NCBI RefSeq assembly: GCF_006717045.1 | Contig: NZ_VFPH01000001.1 | Location: 62,001-126,000 of the forward strand | Length of the DNA stretch: 64,000 bases | From: Pseudonocardia cypriaca | Lineage (GTDB): Bacteria > Actinomycetota > Actinomycetes > Mycobacteriales > Pseudonocardiaceae | Reading direction: 5' to 3' | In this document: in pieces, positions 20,087 to 28,208 of the stretch | Layout: each line of letters begins with the position of its first letter | Numbering within the stretch: position 1 is the first letter of the stretch | The notes under the pieces: generated by a model | What the model saw: the letters and a program-made list of their open reading frames with translations, nothing else | Databases searched by the model: none | What the model was told of the DNA's origin: nothing | Program-made: the position numbers and the translations under genes

Positions 20087-20512
20087 CTAGCGCCGGGAGA
20101 ACCACAGCAGCACGGCCGCGAGCGGGATCAGCAGGAAGACCCCGCCCTGCCGCGTGAGCAGGAACAACCCGATCGCGACGACGATCGCTACGCCCATCAA
20201 GCCAGGGCCCGTCCTCCCGAGGGCGCCATCGGTCGACGGTGCCACCTCACCGGGCGGCGGTGTCACCGGCAGCGGGGCCGTGGGCGGCGGTGCGGCCGGG
20301 GTGCCCGGTAGCTCCGGGTGCGGTTGCGGCAGGTCGGTGAAAAGGGCTGCCAGGTCGGCGGCCACTACGGCGTTCGCGGCGACGGCCGAACGGTCGGCGT
20401 ACTCGTCGATGCCCAACCGGCCTGCCGCGAGGTGCTCGTCGAGCGCCTGCTGCGCCGCCGTGCGCTCGGCGTGGCCGATGCGCAGTGGCGACGACTCCTC
20501 TCCGGTGGCCAT
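20087..20512 (-). CDS. DUF1707 domain membrane protein
   Basis: The N-terminal DUF1707 (SHOCT-like) module begins LRIGHAERTAAQQALDEHL and includes GRLGIDEYADR. A Pro-rich linker follows (about residues 65-95), then two short hydrophobic segments near the C-terminus (about 103-118 and 122-138) ending WFSRR. 141 residues. Such proteins are small membrane-associated factors of unknown role. Its stop lies 1 base from the stop of the convergent DUF6912-like gene. Confidence 0.85.
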   Translation of the reverse strand: MATGEESSPLRIGHAERTAAQQALDEHLAAGRLGIDEYADRSAVAANAVVAADLAALFTDLPQPHPELPGTPAAPPPTAPLPVTPPPGEVAPSTDGALGRTGPGLMGVAIVVAIGLFLLTRQGGVFLLIPLAAVLLWFSRR

Positions 20513-20543
20513 GCGTGTGAGCCTGCCATCCCGGAGGGGCCCA

Positions 20544-20588
20544 GCGCAGTGCGGATCGGCGCAGTGGGGATCAGCGCAGTGGGGATCA
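20544..20588. repeat. Three tandem 15-bp units at the 3' end of rsgA
   Basis: Units at 20544-20558, 20559-20573 and 20574-20588 have the pattern GCGCAGTGGGGATCA; the last two are identical and the first differs at two positions. A partial fourth unit follows. The rsgA stop codon lies in the third unit, so expansion or contraction occurs between rsgA and the DUF1707 gene. Confidence 0.75.
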
Positions 20589-21584
20589 GCGCAGGGCGAC
20601 CAGTACCCGCCGTAGCGCCGCGAGCCGGCCGGGGCGCAGCTTGCCCGCTTCGACCAGCGTGTCGAGCGCGCACTCCGGGTCGGCAGGCGGGCCCAGGTGA
20701 CCGCACCCGCGTGGGCAGTCCTCGATCGCCGCCGCGAGGTCGTCGAACGCGGCCGGCACGTCGTCCGGCGTGATGTGGGCGAGCCCGAACGAGCGCACGC
20801 CCGGGGTGTCGACCACCCAGCCGGCGCCGAGGTCGTCGGGAAGGGGGAGCGCGAGGGCCGCCGTGGTGGTGTGGCGGCCCTTCCCCACGGCCGACACCAC
20901 TCCCACGGCCCGGGCCGCGTCCGGGACGAGCACGTTGACCAGCGTGGACTTGCCGACGCCCGAGTGCCCGACGAGCGCCGAGACGCGGCCCCCGAGGACC
21001 TCCGCGAGCGCGGTGGGCTCGCGGTCGCGCCGGGTGACGACGACCGGGATGTCCAGCTCGCGGTACGGGGCGGCGAACGGCTCGGGATCGGCGAGGTCGG
21101 CCTTCGTCAGGCAGAGCACCGGGGCCAGCCCGCCGGCGTACGCGGCCACCAGGCAGCGGTCCACGAAGCCAGTGCGCGGCGGCGGGTCGGCGACCGCGGT
21201 GACGATCACGAGCTGCTCGGCGTTGGCGACGACCACCCGCTCGAACGGGTCGGTGTCATCGGCCGTCCGCCGCAGGACCGTGCGCCGCTCCTCGACGCGC
21301 ACGATCCGCGCGATCCGGTCGACGGCCCCGGAGAGGTCGCCGACGAGGCCCACCCGATCGCCGACGACGATGGGGGTGCGGCCCAGCTCGCGGGCCCGCA
21401 TCGCGACGACGGGGGGTCGCGTCGCGTCCGCGTCGAGCGCGCACGTCCAGCGCCCGCGGTCGACGGTGGTGACCATCGCCTCCACCGCGTCGGCGTGCTC
21501 GGGGCGGCGCTTGCTGCGCGGCCGCGAGCCCCGGCGCCCCGGCCGGACCCGGACGTCGGACTCGTCGTACTCGCGCGCTCTCAC
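20586..21584 (-). CDS. rsgA: Ribosome small-subunit-dependent GTPase RsgA
   Basis: Circularly permuted GTPase that tests and matures the 30S subunit. After the OB-fold region come the permuted motifs in order: LTKAD (G4), SALVGHSGVGKSTLVN (G1) and VDTPGVRSFG (G3). The C-terminal zinc knuckle is seen as CPRGCGHLGPPADPEC. 332 residues. The start GTG at 21584 overlaps the aroA stop by 4 bases (GTGA), so aroA and rsgA are translationally coupled, the same pairing as in M. tuberculosis. Confidence 0.95.
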   Translation of the reverse strand: MRAREYDESDVRVRPGRRGSRPRSKRRPEHADAVEAMVTTVDRGRWTCALDADATRPPVVAMRARELGRTPIVVGDRVGLVGDLSGAVDRIARIVRVEERRTVLRRTADDTDPFERVVVANAEQLVIVTAVADPPPRTGFVDRCLVAAYAGGLAPVLCLTKADLADPEPFAAPYRELDIPVVVTRRDREPTALAEVLGGRVSALVGHSGVGKSTLVNVLVPDAARAVGVVSAVGKGRHTTTAALALPLPDDLGAGWVVDTPGVRSFGLAHITPDDVPAAFDDLAAAIEDCPRGCGHLGPPADPECALDTLVEAGKLRPGRLAALRRVLVALR

Positions 21585-22846
21585 GCCAGCAGGGCTGCCC
21601 AGCGCGCCGGGAAGTCGGGGATGGTCTTGGCCGTGCAGCCGATGTCGTCGATCGTGACGCCCGGCACGACGAGGCCGACCAGCGCGCCCGCGGTGGCCAT
21701 CCGGTGGTCGGCGTAGGCGCCCCAGGCGCGGTCGCCCGCCGCGAGTGGGGCGGGCCGGATCTCCAGGCCGTCCGGGGTCTCGGTGACGGCGCCGCCGAGC
21801 GCGGTGAGCTCGGTGGCGAGTGCGGCCAGCCGGTCGGTCTCGTGGCCACGGATGTGGGCGACGCCGCGGATGCGCGACGGCCCCGCGGCGAGCGCGGCCA
21901 CGGCGGCCACCGTGGGTGTGAGCTCGCTGGCGTCGTGCAGGTCGACGTCCACGCCTGCGAGCTCGGCCGGTCCCCGGACGGTCATCCCGTCCGGCCCCGG
22001 CGTCACCGTGCAGCCCGCCTGCTCCAGCACGGAGAGGATCTCGCTGCCCGGCTGCGTGGAGTCGGCCGGCCAGCCGGCGACCGTGACCTCGCCGCCGGTG
22101 ACGGCCGCGGCGGCGAGGAACACCGCGGCGTTCGACAGGTCCGGCTCCACGGCCCAGTGGCGGGCCGTGATCGGGCCGGGGGAGACCCGCCAGGTGTCGG
22201 GCTCCGCGTCGTCGACCTCGACCCCGGCCTCCCGCAGCATCGCTACCGTCATCTCGATGTGCGGCAGCGACGGCACCGGCTTGCCGTCGTGGTGGACGGT
22301 CACACCCTTGTCGTAGCGGGCCCCGGAGAGCAGCAGCCCGGAGACGAACTGCGACGACGCCGACGCGTCGATCACCACGTCGCCGCCGGACAGCCCGCCG
22401 GTGCCGTGCAGCACGAACGGCAGGGTTGCACCGTCGACGCGCGCGCCGAGTGCGCGCAGTGCGTCAAGCACGGTGCCCATCGGGCGCTCGCGGGCGCGCG
22501 GGTCGCCGTCGAAGGTGACGGGCCCGTCGGCGAGCGCCGCCGCGGGCGGTACGAACCGCATCACGGTGCCGGCCAGCCCGCAGTCGACGCTCCCACCGCC
22601 GCGCAGCCCGTCGTGGCCGGCGAACTCGACCCGCTCGCCGTCCACCTCGATCGGCACGCCGAGGGCGCGCAGCGCCCCGACCATCAGCGCGGTGTCGCGG
22701 GACGCAGGCGCCCCGGAGACGGTGGCCCGGCCGCCGGAGAGCGCGGCGAGCAGCAGCGCGCGGTTGGTCACGGACTTGGAGCCCGGCACGCTCACCCGGC
22801 CGCAGACGGGCGCGGCGGCGTGCGGGGCGGGCCAGGGTGCGGTCAC
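21581..22846 (-). CDS. aroA: 3-phosphoshikimate 1-carboxyvinyltransferase (EPSP synthase)
   Basis: Joins phosphoenolpyruvate to shikimate-3-phosphate in the shikimate pathway. The PEP/S3P binding motifs are clear: SVPGSKSVTNRALLLAA, RERPMGTVLDALRALGA and YADHRMATAGA. The length of 421 residues is normal. GTG at 22846 overlaps the stop of the upstream LysR gene (GTGA); an ATG six codons earlier, at 22864, is possible. It sits at the head of an aroA-rsgA pair but is coupled to the end of a LysR gene, which is unusual for a housekeeping enzyme. Confidence 0.95.
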   Translation of the reverse strand: MTAPWPAPHAAAPVCGRVSVPGSKSVTNRALLLAALSGGRATVSGAPASRDTALMVGALRALGVPIEVDGERVEFAGHDGLRGGGSVDCGLAGTVMRFVPPAAALADGPVTFDGDPRARERPMGTVLDALRALGARVDGATLPFVLHGTGGLSGGDVVIDASASSQFVSGLLLSGARYDKGVTVHHDGKPVPSLPHIEMTVAMLREAGVEVDDAEPDTWRVSPGPITARHWAVEPDLSNAAVFLAAAAVTGGEVTVAGWPADSTQPGSEILSVLEQAGCTVTPGPDGMTVRGPAELAGVDVDLHDASELTPTVAAVAALAAGPSRIRGVAHIRGHETDRLAALATELTALGGAVTETPDGLEIRPAPLAAGDRAWGAYADHRMATAGALVGLVVPGVTIDDIGCTAKTIPDFPARWAALLA

Positions 22847-23742
22847 CCCGCCATGATTCCGCATGCCGCCCGGGGCGGGCTCGCGCAGTGGAAACACGCG
22901 TCGGTGACGACCCGCACCGCGGGCCTGCCGTCCCCGGACCGCCACACGACCGCCAGCTGCGCGGGCGGCAGGTCCACGACCGGGCGGTGCACTACGTCCT
23001 CGCGCTGGTGGATCGCGCAGCTGCCGGCCGGCTGCAGGAGCACGCCCTCCCCGGCGGCGACGATCTCGTACGCCTCGTCGGCCGTGGTGGCCTCGCCCGC
23101 GATCGATGGCGGGGAGGCGCGGTGGTCGAGCGCGAGCCAGAAGTCGCGCATCGGCCCGGCCGACGCGGGCAGCGCGACGAACGGCTCGTCGGCGATGTCG
23201 GCGAACCGCACGGTCGATCGTGCGGCCAGCGGGTGGCCGGCCGGGAGGGCGACGCCCCGGTCCTCGGCGGTGATCCGGCGGGCCGAGAGCCCAGCCGGGA
23301 TCGGCAGCCACGCGAGCGCGACGTCGACCGTGCCGGCGGTCAGCCCGACCGCGGGGTCGCCCCACGGGACCTGCCGGAACCGCAGCCGCCACCCCGGCAG
23401 CCGCTGCTGCATGGTCGCCGTGATCGTGGGGACGAGCCCCCGCCCGATGCGGGAGTGGAAGCCGACGGTGAGCGTGCGACCGGCCAGCCGGACGTCCTCG
23501 GCGGCGGCCTCCCACTCCGAGACCATGGCGCGCGCCCTCGGCAGGAACGCGGCACCCGCCGCGGTGAGCCCCACCGTGCGGTGCCCGCGGGTGAACAGCT
23601 CGGCGCGGAGCTGCGCCTCCAGCTGCCGGATCTGCTTGGAGAGCGCCGGCTGCGAGACGAACAGCCGCTCGGCGGCCCGCGTGAAGCTCAGCTCCTCGGC
23701 GACGGCGAGGAAGTAATGCACGTCCTGCACGCGCACGTTCAT
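22843..23742 (-). CDS. LysR-family transcriptional regulator
   Basis: LTTR of 299 residues with an N-terminal HTH (FLAVAEELSFTRAAERL, then SQPALSKQIRQLE) and a type-2 periplasmic-binding-like effector domain. It is divergent from a quinone-oxidoreductase gene 61 bp away, the usual LysR target arrangement. A T-N11-A dyad lies in that gap. Its stop codon overlaps the aroA start, so aroA may be expressed partly from the LysR transcript. The effector is unknown. Confidence 0.9.
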   Translation of the reverse strand: MNVRVQDVHYFLAVAEELSFTRAAERLFVSQPALSKQIRQLEAQLRAELFTRGHRTVGLTAAGAAFLPRARAMVSEWEAAAEDVRLAGRTLTVGFHSRIGRGLVPTITATMQQRLPGWRLRFRQVPWGDPAVGLTAGTVDVALAWLPIPAGLSARRITAEDRGVALPAGHPLAARSTVRFADIADEPFVALPASAGPMRDFWLALDHRASPPSIAGEATTADEAYEIVAAGEGVLLQPAGSCAIHQREDVVHRPVVDLPPAQLAVVWRSGDGRPAVRVVTDACFHCASPPRAACGIMAG

Positions 23743-23755
23743 AGCCAGAGGTTAT
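23741..23755. promoter_or_regulatory. Candidate LysR box (T-N11-A)
   Basis: ATAGCC-AGA-GGTTAT fits the T-N11-A pattern with 5 of 6 paired arm positions. It overlaps the first bases of the LysR gene and lies in the 61-bp divergent gap. Role in autoregulation is inferred. Confidence 0.35.
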
Positions 23756-23803
23756 GCGAGCCGGTCTTGGACGCGGGCGGCCGAGCCGCCGCAGGGTGGG
23801 GAC

Positions 23804-24718
23804 GTGCGCGCGATCGTCCACGACCCGGCGGCAGACCTGCGGATGGCCGACGTCCCCGACCCCGAACCAGCACCTCACGAGGTGCTGCTGGAGGTGCGGG
23901 CGGCGTCGGTGAACTTCCTCGACGTCGTCTACCGGGAGCACTACCTCGCCCCAGGTGAGGTGCCCGGTGTCGACGCGGCCGGGATCGTGCTCGCCCCCGC
24001 CGCGGACGGTACGGGGCCACCGGCCGGCACCAGGGTCGTCACGTTCGCGATGGGCGGGGCGTGGGCGCAGCGCCGGGCGGCGCCCGTCGCCGACACGGCC
24101 GTCGTGCCCGACGGCGTCGACCTCGCCGCCGCCGCTGCGCTGCCCGGGGCCGGCGTCACCGCGCTGCAGGCACTGCGCAGGCTCGGCCCGCTGCTCGGCA
24201 GGCGGGTGCTGGTCACGGGCGCCTCCGGCGGCGTGGGCCGGTTCGCCGTGCAGCTGGCCGCGCTGGCCGGGGCCCACGTCGTCGCGGGGGTCGGCGGCGC
24301 GGGCCGCGGTGCCGGCCTGACGGAGATCGGTGCCCGGGAGGTGGTGACCGACCTGGCCGAGGTCGGCGAGCCGGTCGCGGGCGTGATCGAGAACGTCGGC
24401 GGGCCGCTGCTCGGGCAGGCGTTCGGGTTGCTGGGCGAGGACGGGCTCGTGCTCACCGTGGGTCAGGCGTCCGGTCGGCCGACCACGGTCGACTTCGAGG
24501 CGGAGCGCAGGCGCGGACCCCGTGGCCGGCGGATCGAGGCGTTCGTCGTCGAGCTGGGCATGGGGCCCGACCTCGCCGTGCTGCTCGACCTGGTCGCGCG
24601 CGGCTCGCTCGACCCCCAGGTGAGCAGGCGCGAGTCGTGGACGGGGTTCGCCGACGTGGCGCGGGACCTGCGGGACCGCCGAACGGTCGGCAAGGCGGTT
24701 CTGGAGATCGGAGCATGA
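23804..24718 (+). CDS. Quinone oxidoreductase-like MDR protein
   Basis: MDR-fold oxidoreductase of 304 residues without zinc ligands. The N-terminus is MRAIVHDPAADLRMADV and the nucleotide-binding motif is VLVTGASGGVGRFAVQLA near residue 142. It starts with GTG at 23804, divergent from LysR. The stop overlaps the following F420-type gene (ATGA), so the two enzymes are made together and may act on one substrate. Confidence 0.88.
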   Translation: MRAIVHDPAADLRMADVPDPEPAPHEVLLEVRAASVNFLDVVYREHYLAPGEVPGVDAAGIVLAPAADGTGPPAGTRVVTFAMGGAWAQRRAAPVADTAVVPDGVDLAAAAALPGAGVTALQALRRLGPLLGRRVLVTGASGGVGRFAVQLAALAGAHVVAGVGGAGRGAGLTEIGAREVVTDLAEVGEPVAGVIENVGGPLLGQAFGLLGEDGLVLTVGQASGRPTTVDFEAERRRGPRGRRIEAFVVELGMGPDLAVLLDLVARGSLDPQVSRRESWTGFADVARDLRDRRTVGKAVLEIGA

Positions 24719-25560
24719 CGATGCAGCTGGGTGTGAACGGGCTGAACGCGAAGGCGGCGCTGCGGCCTGCCGTGACCGCGCGGCTGGCCGGAGTCGCGGA
24801 GGACCTCGGCTACACGTCCTGGTGGGCCGGCGACCACGTGGTGCTGCCGAGCCCGCGCACGCCGGACACCCCGATGGACCCGCTGGACCCGATCCTCGAC
24901 CCGCTCGTGCACCTGACCTACGTCGCCGCGCTGACCCACCGCATCGAGCTGGGCACCGGGATCGTGATCCTCCCGCAGCGCAACCCGCTCGTCCTCGCCA
25001 AGCAGGCCGCGAGCCTGGACGTGCTGAGCGGCGGACGGCTGCTCCTCGGCGTCGGTGCCGGCTACCTGGAGCCGGAGATGACGGCGGTCGGCGTGCCGTT
25101 CGCCGAACGGGGCAGGCGCACCGACGAGTACATCGACGCGATGGTCCAGCTCTGGACCGCCGAGCGGCCCCGCATGGACGGCCGGTACGTGCGGTTCGCC
25201 GACGTGGACGCCCACCCCCGGCCGGTGAGCGGAGGCGGCCCGCGGATCGTCGTGGGCGGGCACAGCGACGCCGCGTTCCGCCGCGCGCTCACCCGTGCGC
25301 ACGGCTGGTTCGGCGTCGGCACCCCGGACGAGCTGGCCGCGAACCTCGCCCGCATGAAGCGCGTGGCCGACGGCGTCGAGCGGCCGGCCCGGCTCGGCCG
25401 CCTGGAGATCACGGCGATGCAGCTGCAGACCGTCGACCAGGGGACCGCCGACCGGTTCGCCGACCTCGGCGTGGACCGGCTGCTGGTCTACCCGCTCCCG
25501 CTGGAGGAGCCCGACGACATCGCCCGGTTCCTGGAGCGGCACGCCGCGCTGGCTCGCTGA
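24715..25560 (+). CDS. LLM-class F420-dependent oxidoreductase
   Basis: Luciferase-like TIM-barrel enzyme of the class that in actinobacteria usually uses coenzyme F420. Family motifs: SWWAGDHVVLPSP, ELGTGIVILPQRNPLVLAKQ and GRLLLGVGAGYLEPE. 281 residues, as in the TIGR03619-like group. The start overlaps the preceding MDR gene by 4 bases. Cofactor choice is inferred from the family, not shown directly; the substrate is unknown. Confidence 0.87.
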   Translation: MTMQLGVNGLNAKAALRPAVTARLAGVAEDLGYTSWWAGDHVVLPSPRTPDTPMDPLDPILDPLVHLTYVAALTHRIELGTGIVILPQRNPLVLAKQAASLDVLSGGRLLLGVGAGYLEPEMTAVGVPFAERGRRTDEYIDAMVQLWTAERPRMDGRYVRFADVDAHPRPVSGGGPRIVVGGHSDAAFRRALTRAHGWFGVGTPDELAANLARMKRVADGVERPARLGRLEITAMQLQTVDQGTADRFADLGVDRLLVYPLPLEEPDDIARFLERHAALAR

Positions 25561-25567
25561 GCGCGGC

Positions 25568-25903
25568 TCAGCCCCGGTCGTCCTCGTCGTCCTGGTTCGG
25601 GAGGGCTGCGACGATCTGCGCGATCCCGGTCTGCAGCATCCCGAAGCCCCGCTGCATGTCCGAGCGCAGCGCCCTGACCTCGTCCTGCTGCTCCAGCTGC
25701 GCCTCGCGGAGGGCGGTGAGCGTCTGGGTGTGAGCGCGCAGGAGCGCCCTCATGTCCGACGCGTCGCGGTCGGCACCACCGGCGAGCACGCGGGCGGCCG
25801 CTGCGTCGGCGCGGGCGACCTCCACGCTCTCCTTCAGCCGCACGACCTCGTGTTCGAGGTCGCGCACGCGCGCCTCGAGATCGCCGTCGCCGGGGTCTGG
25901 CAC
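25568..25903 (-). CDS. Small coiled-coil protein, 111 residues
   Basis: Mostly helical. Residues 8-45 (LEARVRDLEHEVVRLKESVE) and 65-90 form heptad-like coiled-coil stretches, and the C-terminus ends NQDDEDDRG. There is no membrane segment or enzyme motif. I recognise no specific function. It is convergent with the F420-type gene (7-bp gap) and divergent from the SRAP gene (110-bp gap). Confidence 0.7.
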   Translation of the reverse strand: MPDPGDGDLEARVRDLEHEVVRLKESVEVARADAAAARVLAGGADRDASDMRALLRAHTQTLTALREAQLEQQDEVRALRSDMQRGFGMLQTGIAQIVAALPNQDDEDDRG

Positions 25904-26013
25904 GTTCGGGATCGTAGGCGCGCGACCTCGGCCGATCGCCCGTCCCGCGACGACCGCGGCGATTCCGGAGCCCAGTGGCCGCCGGGCCGTCCAGATGGGG
26001 GCACGATGGAGGT

Positions 26014-26808
26014 ATGTGCGGCCGATACGCCTCCATCAAGGCCCCCGCGGACCTCGCCGACGAGTTCCGCGCCGTCGACGCCACCGACGGCGCGGCGCAG
26101 ACCGACTACAACGTCGCGCCGACCAAGCAGATCATCACGGTCGTCGAGCGGCATCCGCGCGACGAAGAGGGCACCCCCGACCCGGACCGCACCGAGCGCA
26201 CGCTGCGGATGGTTCGGTGGGGCCTGGTGCCGTCCTGGGCGAAGGACCCGAAGGGCGGGGCCCGGATGATCAACGCGCGTTCCGAGTCGGTCGCCACGAA
26301 GCCGGCCTTCCGGCGCGCGTTCAACTCCCGCCGCTGCCTGATCCCGGCCGACGGGTGGTTCGAGTGGCAGCGGGGTCCCGAGCACAAGCAGCCCTACTAC
26401 ACCCACTACTCCGACGGCAGCTCGCTCGCGATGGCCGGGCTGTGGGAGTACTGGAAGCCCAAGGACGACCCGGACAACGAGTACCCGGACGGGCTCGTCA
26501 CCGCCACCGTGCTCACCACCGAGGCCGTCGGCCCGCTCGCCCAGATCCACGACCGGATGCCGCTGGTGCTGCCGCGCGACGCATGGGACGCCTGGCTCGA
26601 CCCGGACCGTCCCGCCGCCGACGACGCCGTCGCGTCGCTGGTCACGCCGCCGTCGCTCGACCTGATCGCGCAGCTCGAGCTGCGCCCGGTCGCCCCGCTG
26701 GTCAACAGCGTGCGCAACAACGGCCCCCAGCTGCTGGAACCGCTCCCGGCGGAGGAGGTGCGGGAGCCCATCCAGCTGGACCTGCTGGCGGGCCCCAACC
26801 CGAAGTGA
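26014..26808 (+). CDS. SRAP-family abasic-site DNA-protein crosslink protein (YedK/HMCES type)
   Basis: SOS-response-associated peptidase family protein that links through Cys2 to abasic sites in single-stranded DNA and shields them. The start MCGRYA leaves Cys2 as the reactive residue, which fixes the ATG at 26014 (RBS GGAGG). The other family motifs are YNVAPT, RMVRWGLVPSWAKD, INARSE, RCLIPADGWFEW and QIHDRMPLVL, with the catalytic His in the last. 264 residues. M. tuberculosis Rv3226c is the positional equivalent. The stop overlaps the next gene (GTGA). Confidence 0.93.
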   Translation: MCGRYASIKAPADLADEFRAVDATDGAAQTDYNVAPTKQIITVVERHPRDEEGTPDPDRTERTLRMVRWGLVPSWAKDPKGGARMINARSESVATKPAFRRAFNSRRCLIPADGWFEWQRGPEHKQPYYTHYSDGSSLAMAGLWEYWKPKDDPDNEYPDGLVTATVLTTEAVGPLAQIHDRMPLVLPRDAWDAWLDPDRPAADDAVASLVTPPSLDLIAQLELRPVAPLVNSVRNNGPQLLEPLPAEEVREPIQLDLLAGPNPK

Positions 26809-27404
26809 ACGATGGGGTGACCGCGGAGGTCCCCACCCCGCACGGCCCCGCCCGCATCACCCGACGCGACGCGGAAGGCCCCCCGCGAGGCCTGCTCCTG
26901 CTCGGACACGGCGCCGGGGGCGGGGTGAGCGCACCGGACCTGCTCGTCGCCGCCGGTGCCGCCCTCGTGCACGGCGTGCACGTCGTGCTGGTGGAGCAGC
27001 CGTACCGGGTGGCAGGCAGGCGCGCCCCGGCGCCCGCCGCGCAGCTCGACGCGGCCTGGCTCGCCGTGGTGGAGCACGTCCGCGACGACCTGCCCCTCGT
27101 CGTCGGCGGCCGCAGCTCCGGAGCCCGGGTGGCCTGCCGCACGGCCACGGCGGCGGGCGCCGCCGGTGTGCTGTGCCTGGCGTTCCCGGTGCACCCGCCG
27201 GGGAGGCCGGAGAAGGACCGGCTGCCCGAGCTGGCCCTACCGACCGTGCCGATCCTCGTGGTGCAGGGGCAGACCGACCCGTTCGGCCGCCCCGAGCCCG
27301 CCCCGGGCCGCGACGTGGTGCTGCTGCGCGGCGACCACAGCCTGAAGTCCGACGCGCCCGGCCTCCGCCAAGCGGTGACGTCCTGGCTGGAAGCGCTCCT
27401 CTAG
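26805..27404 (+). CDS. Alpha/beta hydrolase, KANL3/Tex30-like
   Basis: Small hydrolase of 199 residues with the oxyanion region LLLGHGAGGG, the nucleophile Ser in GGRSSGARVA, an Asp in VQGQTDPFG and a His in GDHSLK, so the triad is complete. It begins at GTG 26805, overlapping the SRAP stop; GTG 26817 is an alternative. Coupling to a DNA-damage protein is notable but the substrate is unknown. A REP-like element follows the stop. Confidence 0.85.
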   Translation: MNDGVTAEVPTPHGPARITRRDAEGPPRGLLLLGHGAGGGVSAPDLLVAAGAALVHGVHVVLVEQPYRVAGRRAPAPAAQLDAAWLAVVEHVRDDLPLVVGGRSSGARVACRTATAAGAAGVLCLAFPVHPPGRPEKDRLPELALPTVPILVVQGQTDPFGRPEPAPGRDVVLLRGDHSLKSDAPGLRQAVTSWLEALL

Positions 27405-27427
27405 CCGTACCGCCACGCCGTTCCTGA

Positions 27428-27484
27428 TTCCGACGAACGGCGCGTTCGTCGGTACCTATCCGACGAACGCGCCGTTCGTCGGAA
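27428..27484. repeat. REP/BIME-like double palindrome, copy 1
   Basis: Two 23-bp hairpins (27430-27452 and 27460-27482), each with CCGACGAACG/CGTTCGTCGG arms and a 3-base loop, are joined by a 7-base linker TACCTAT. The second hairpin is the reverse complement of the first, so the whole 57 bp is also one large palindrome. It lies between convergent genes and could end transcription both ways. A second, inverted copy is at 35070-35122. Confidence 0.8.
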
Positions 27485-27510
27485 CGGTCACCCAGGACGT
27501 GCGCTCGGGA

Positions 27511-27987
27511 TCAGGTCGTGGCGATCGCCGCGAACCGGCCCCCGCAGAGGCGGACCAGGTCGGCCGGGGCGAGCTCGATCTCCAGGCCGCGCCGGCCGCC
27601 GCTGCAGAACATCGTCTCCCAGCGCTGCGCCGACTCGTCGATCACGGTCGGGAGCCGCTTGCGCTGCCCCAGCGGGGAGATGCCGCCCGCCACGTAGCCG
27701 GTGGCGCGCTCGGCAGCCGTCACGTCGGCCATGCGGGCCCGCTTCCCGCCGACGGCACCGGCGAGCGCCTTCAGGTCGAGAGTGGCCGAGACCGGCACGA
27801 CGCCGACGGTGAGCGTGCCGTCGACCTCGGCGACCAGCGTCTTGAACACCCGCTCCGGGTCGAGGCCCAGCCGCTCGGCCGCCTCTGGGCCGTACGCCTG
27901 CCCGCCGCCGTGGTCGTAGGTGTGCACCTGATGGGTGACCTTCTGCTTCGCCAGCATCGCCGTCGCCGGGGTGCCCTTGCCTGCCAC
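27511..27987 (-). CDS. ybaK: YbaK/EbsC-family Cys-tRNA(Pro) deacylase
   Basis: Hydrolyses Cys mis-loaded on tRNA(Pro). Protein of 158 residues starting MAGKGTPATAMLAKQKVTH, with AYGPEAAERLGLDPERVFKTL, the binding-pocket motif and GGISPLGQRKRLPTVID. The GTG at 27987 matches the family start; the frame is open further upstream without homology. It is divergent from sigH; the SigH-type promoter lies 30 bases from its start. Confidence 0.9.
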   Translation of the reverse strand: MAGKGTPATAMLAKQKVTHQVHTYDHGGGQAYGPEAAERLGLDPERVFKTLVAEVDGTLTVGVVPVSATLDLKALAGAVGGKRARMADVTAAERATGYVAGGISPLGQRKRLPTVIDESAQRWETMFCSGGRRGLEIELAPADLVRLCGGRFAAIATT

Positions 27988-28016
27988 GTGCCGCACCCTA
28001 GGACACTCCTTGCAGC

Positions 28017-28043
28017 GGGAATCAGCTGCCACGGCCGGGTGTT
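28017..28043 (+). promoter_or_regulatory. SigH/SigR-type autoregulatory promoter
   Basis: GGGAAT (28017-28022), an 18-base spacer, then GTT (28041-28043) matches the known SigR/SigH consensus (GGAAT-N18-GTT) exactly. It lies 165 bp before the sigH start, the place where SigH/SigR autoregulation is known in mycobacteria and Streptomyces. Confidence 0.85.
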
Positions 28044-28208
28044 GAGGCACCCGTGACACAGGCAGTGATGGAGGGTCCGCGCACCGACCGGGTGCGCCGA
28101 GCGGGCTCGGCTGGGCCACGCGGCGTACCCTCGGGGCGTCATGCGGTCGCCATGGGGGTGGCCGTTCCCGAGGCCGCCGTGTGGGCGACCCGGCGCGAGA
28201 GGAGCGCG

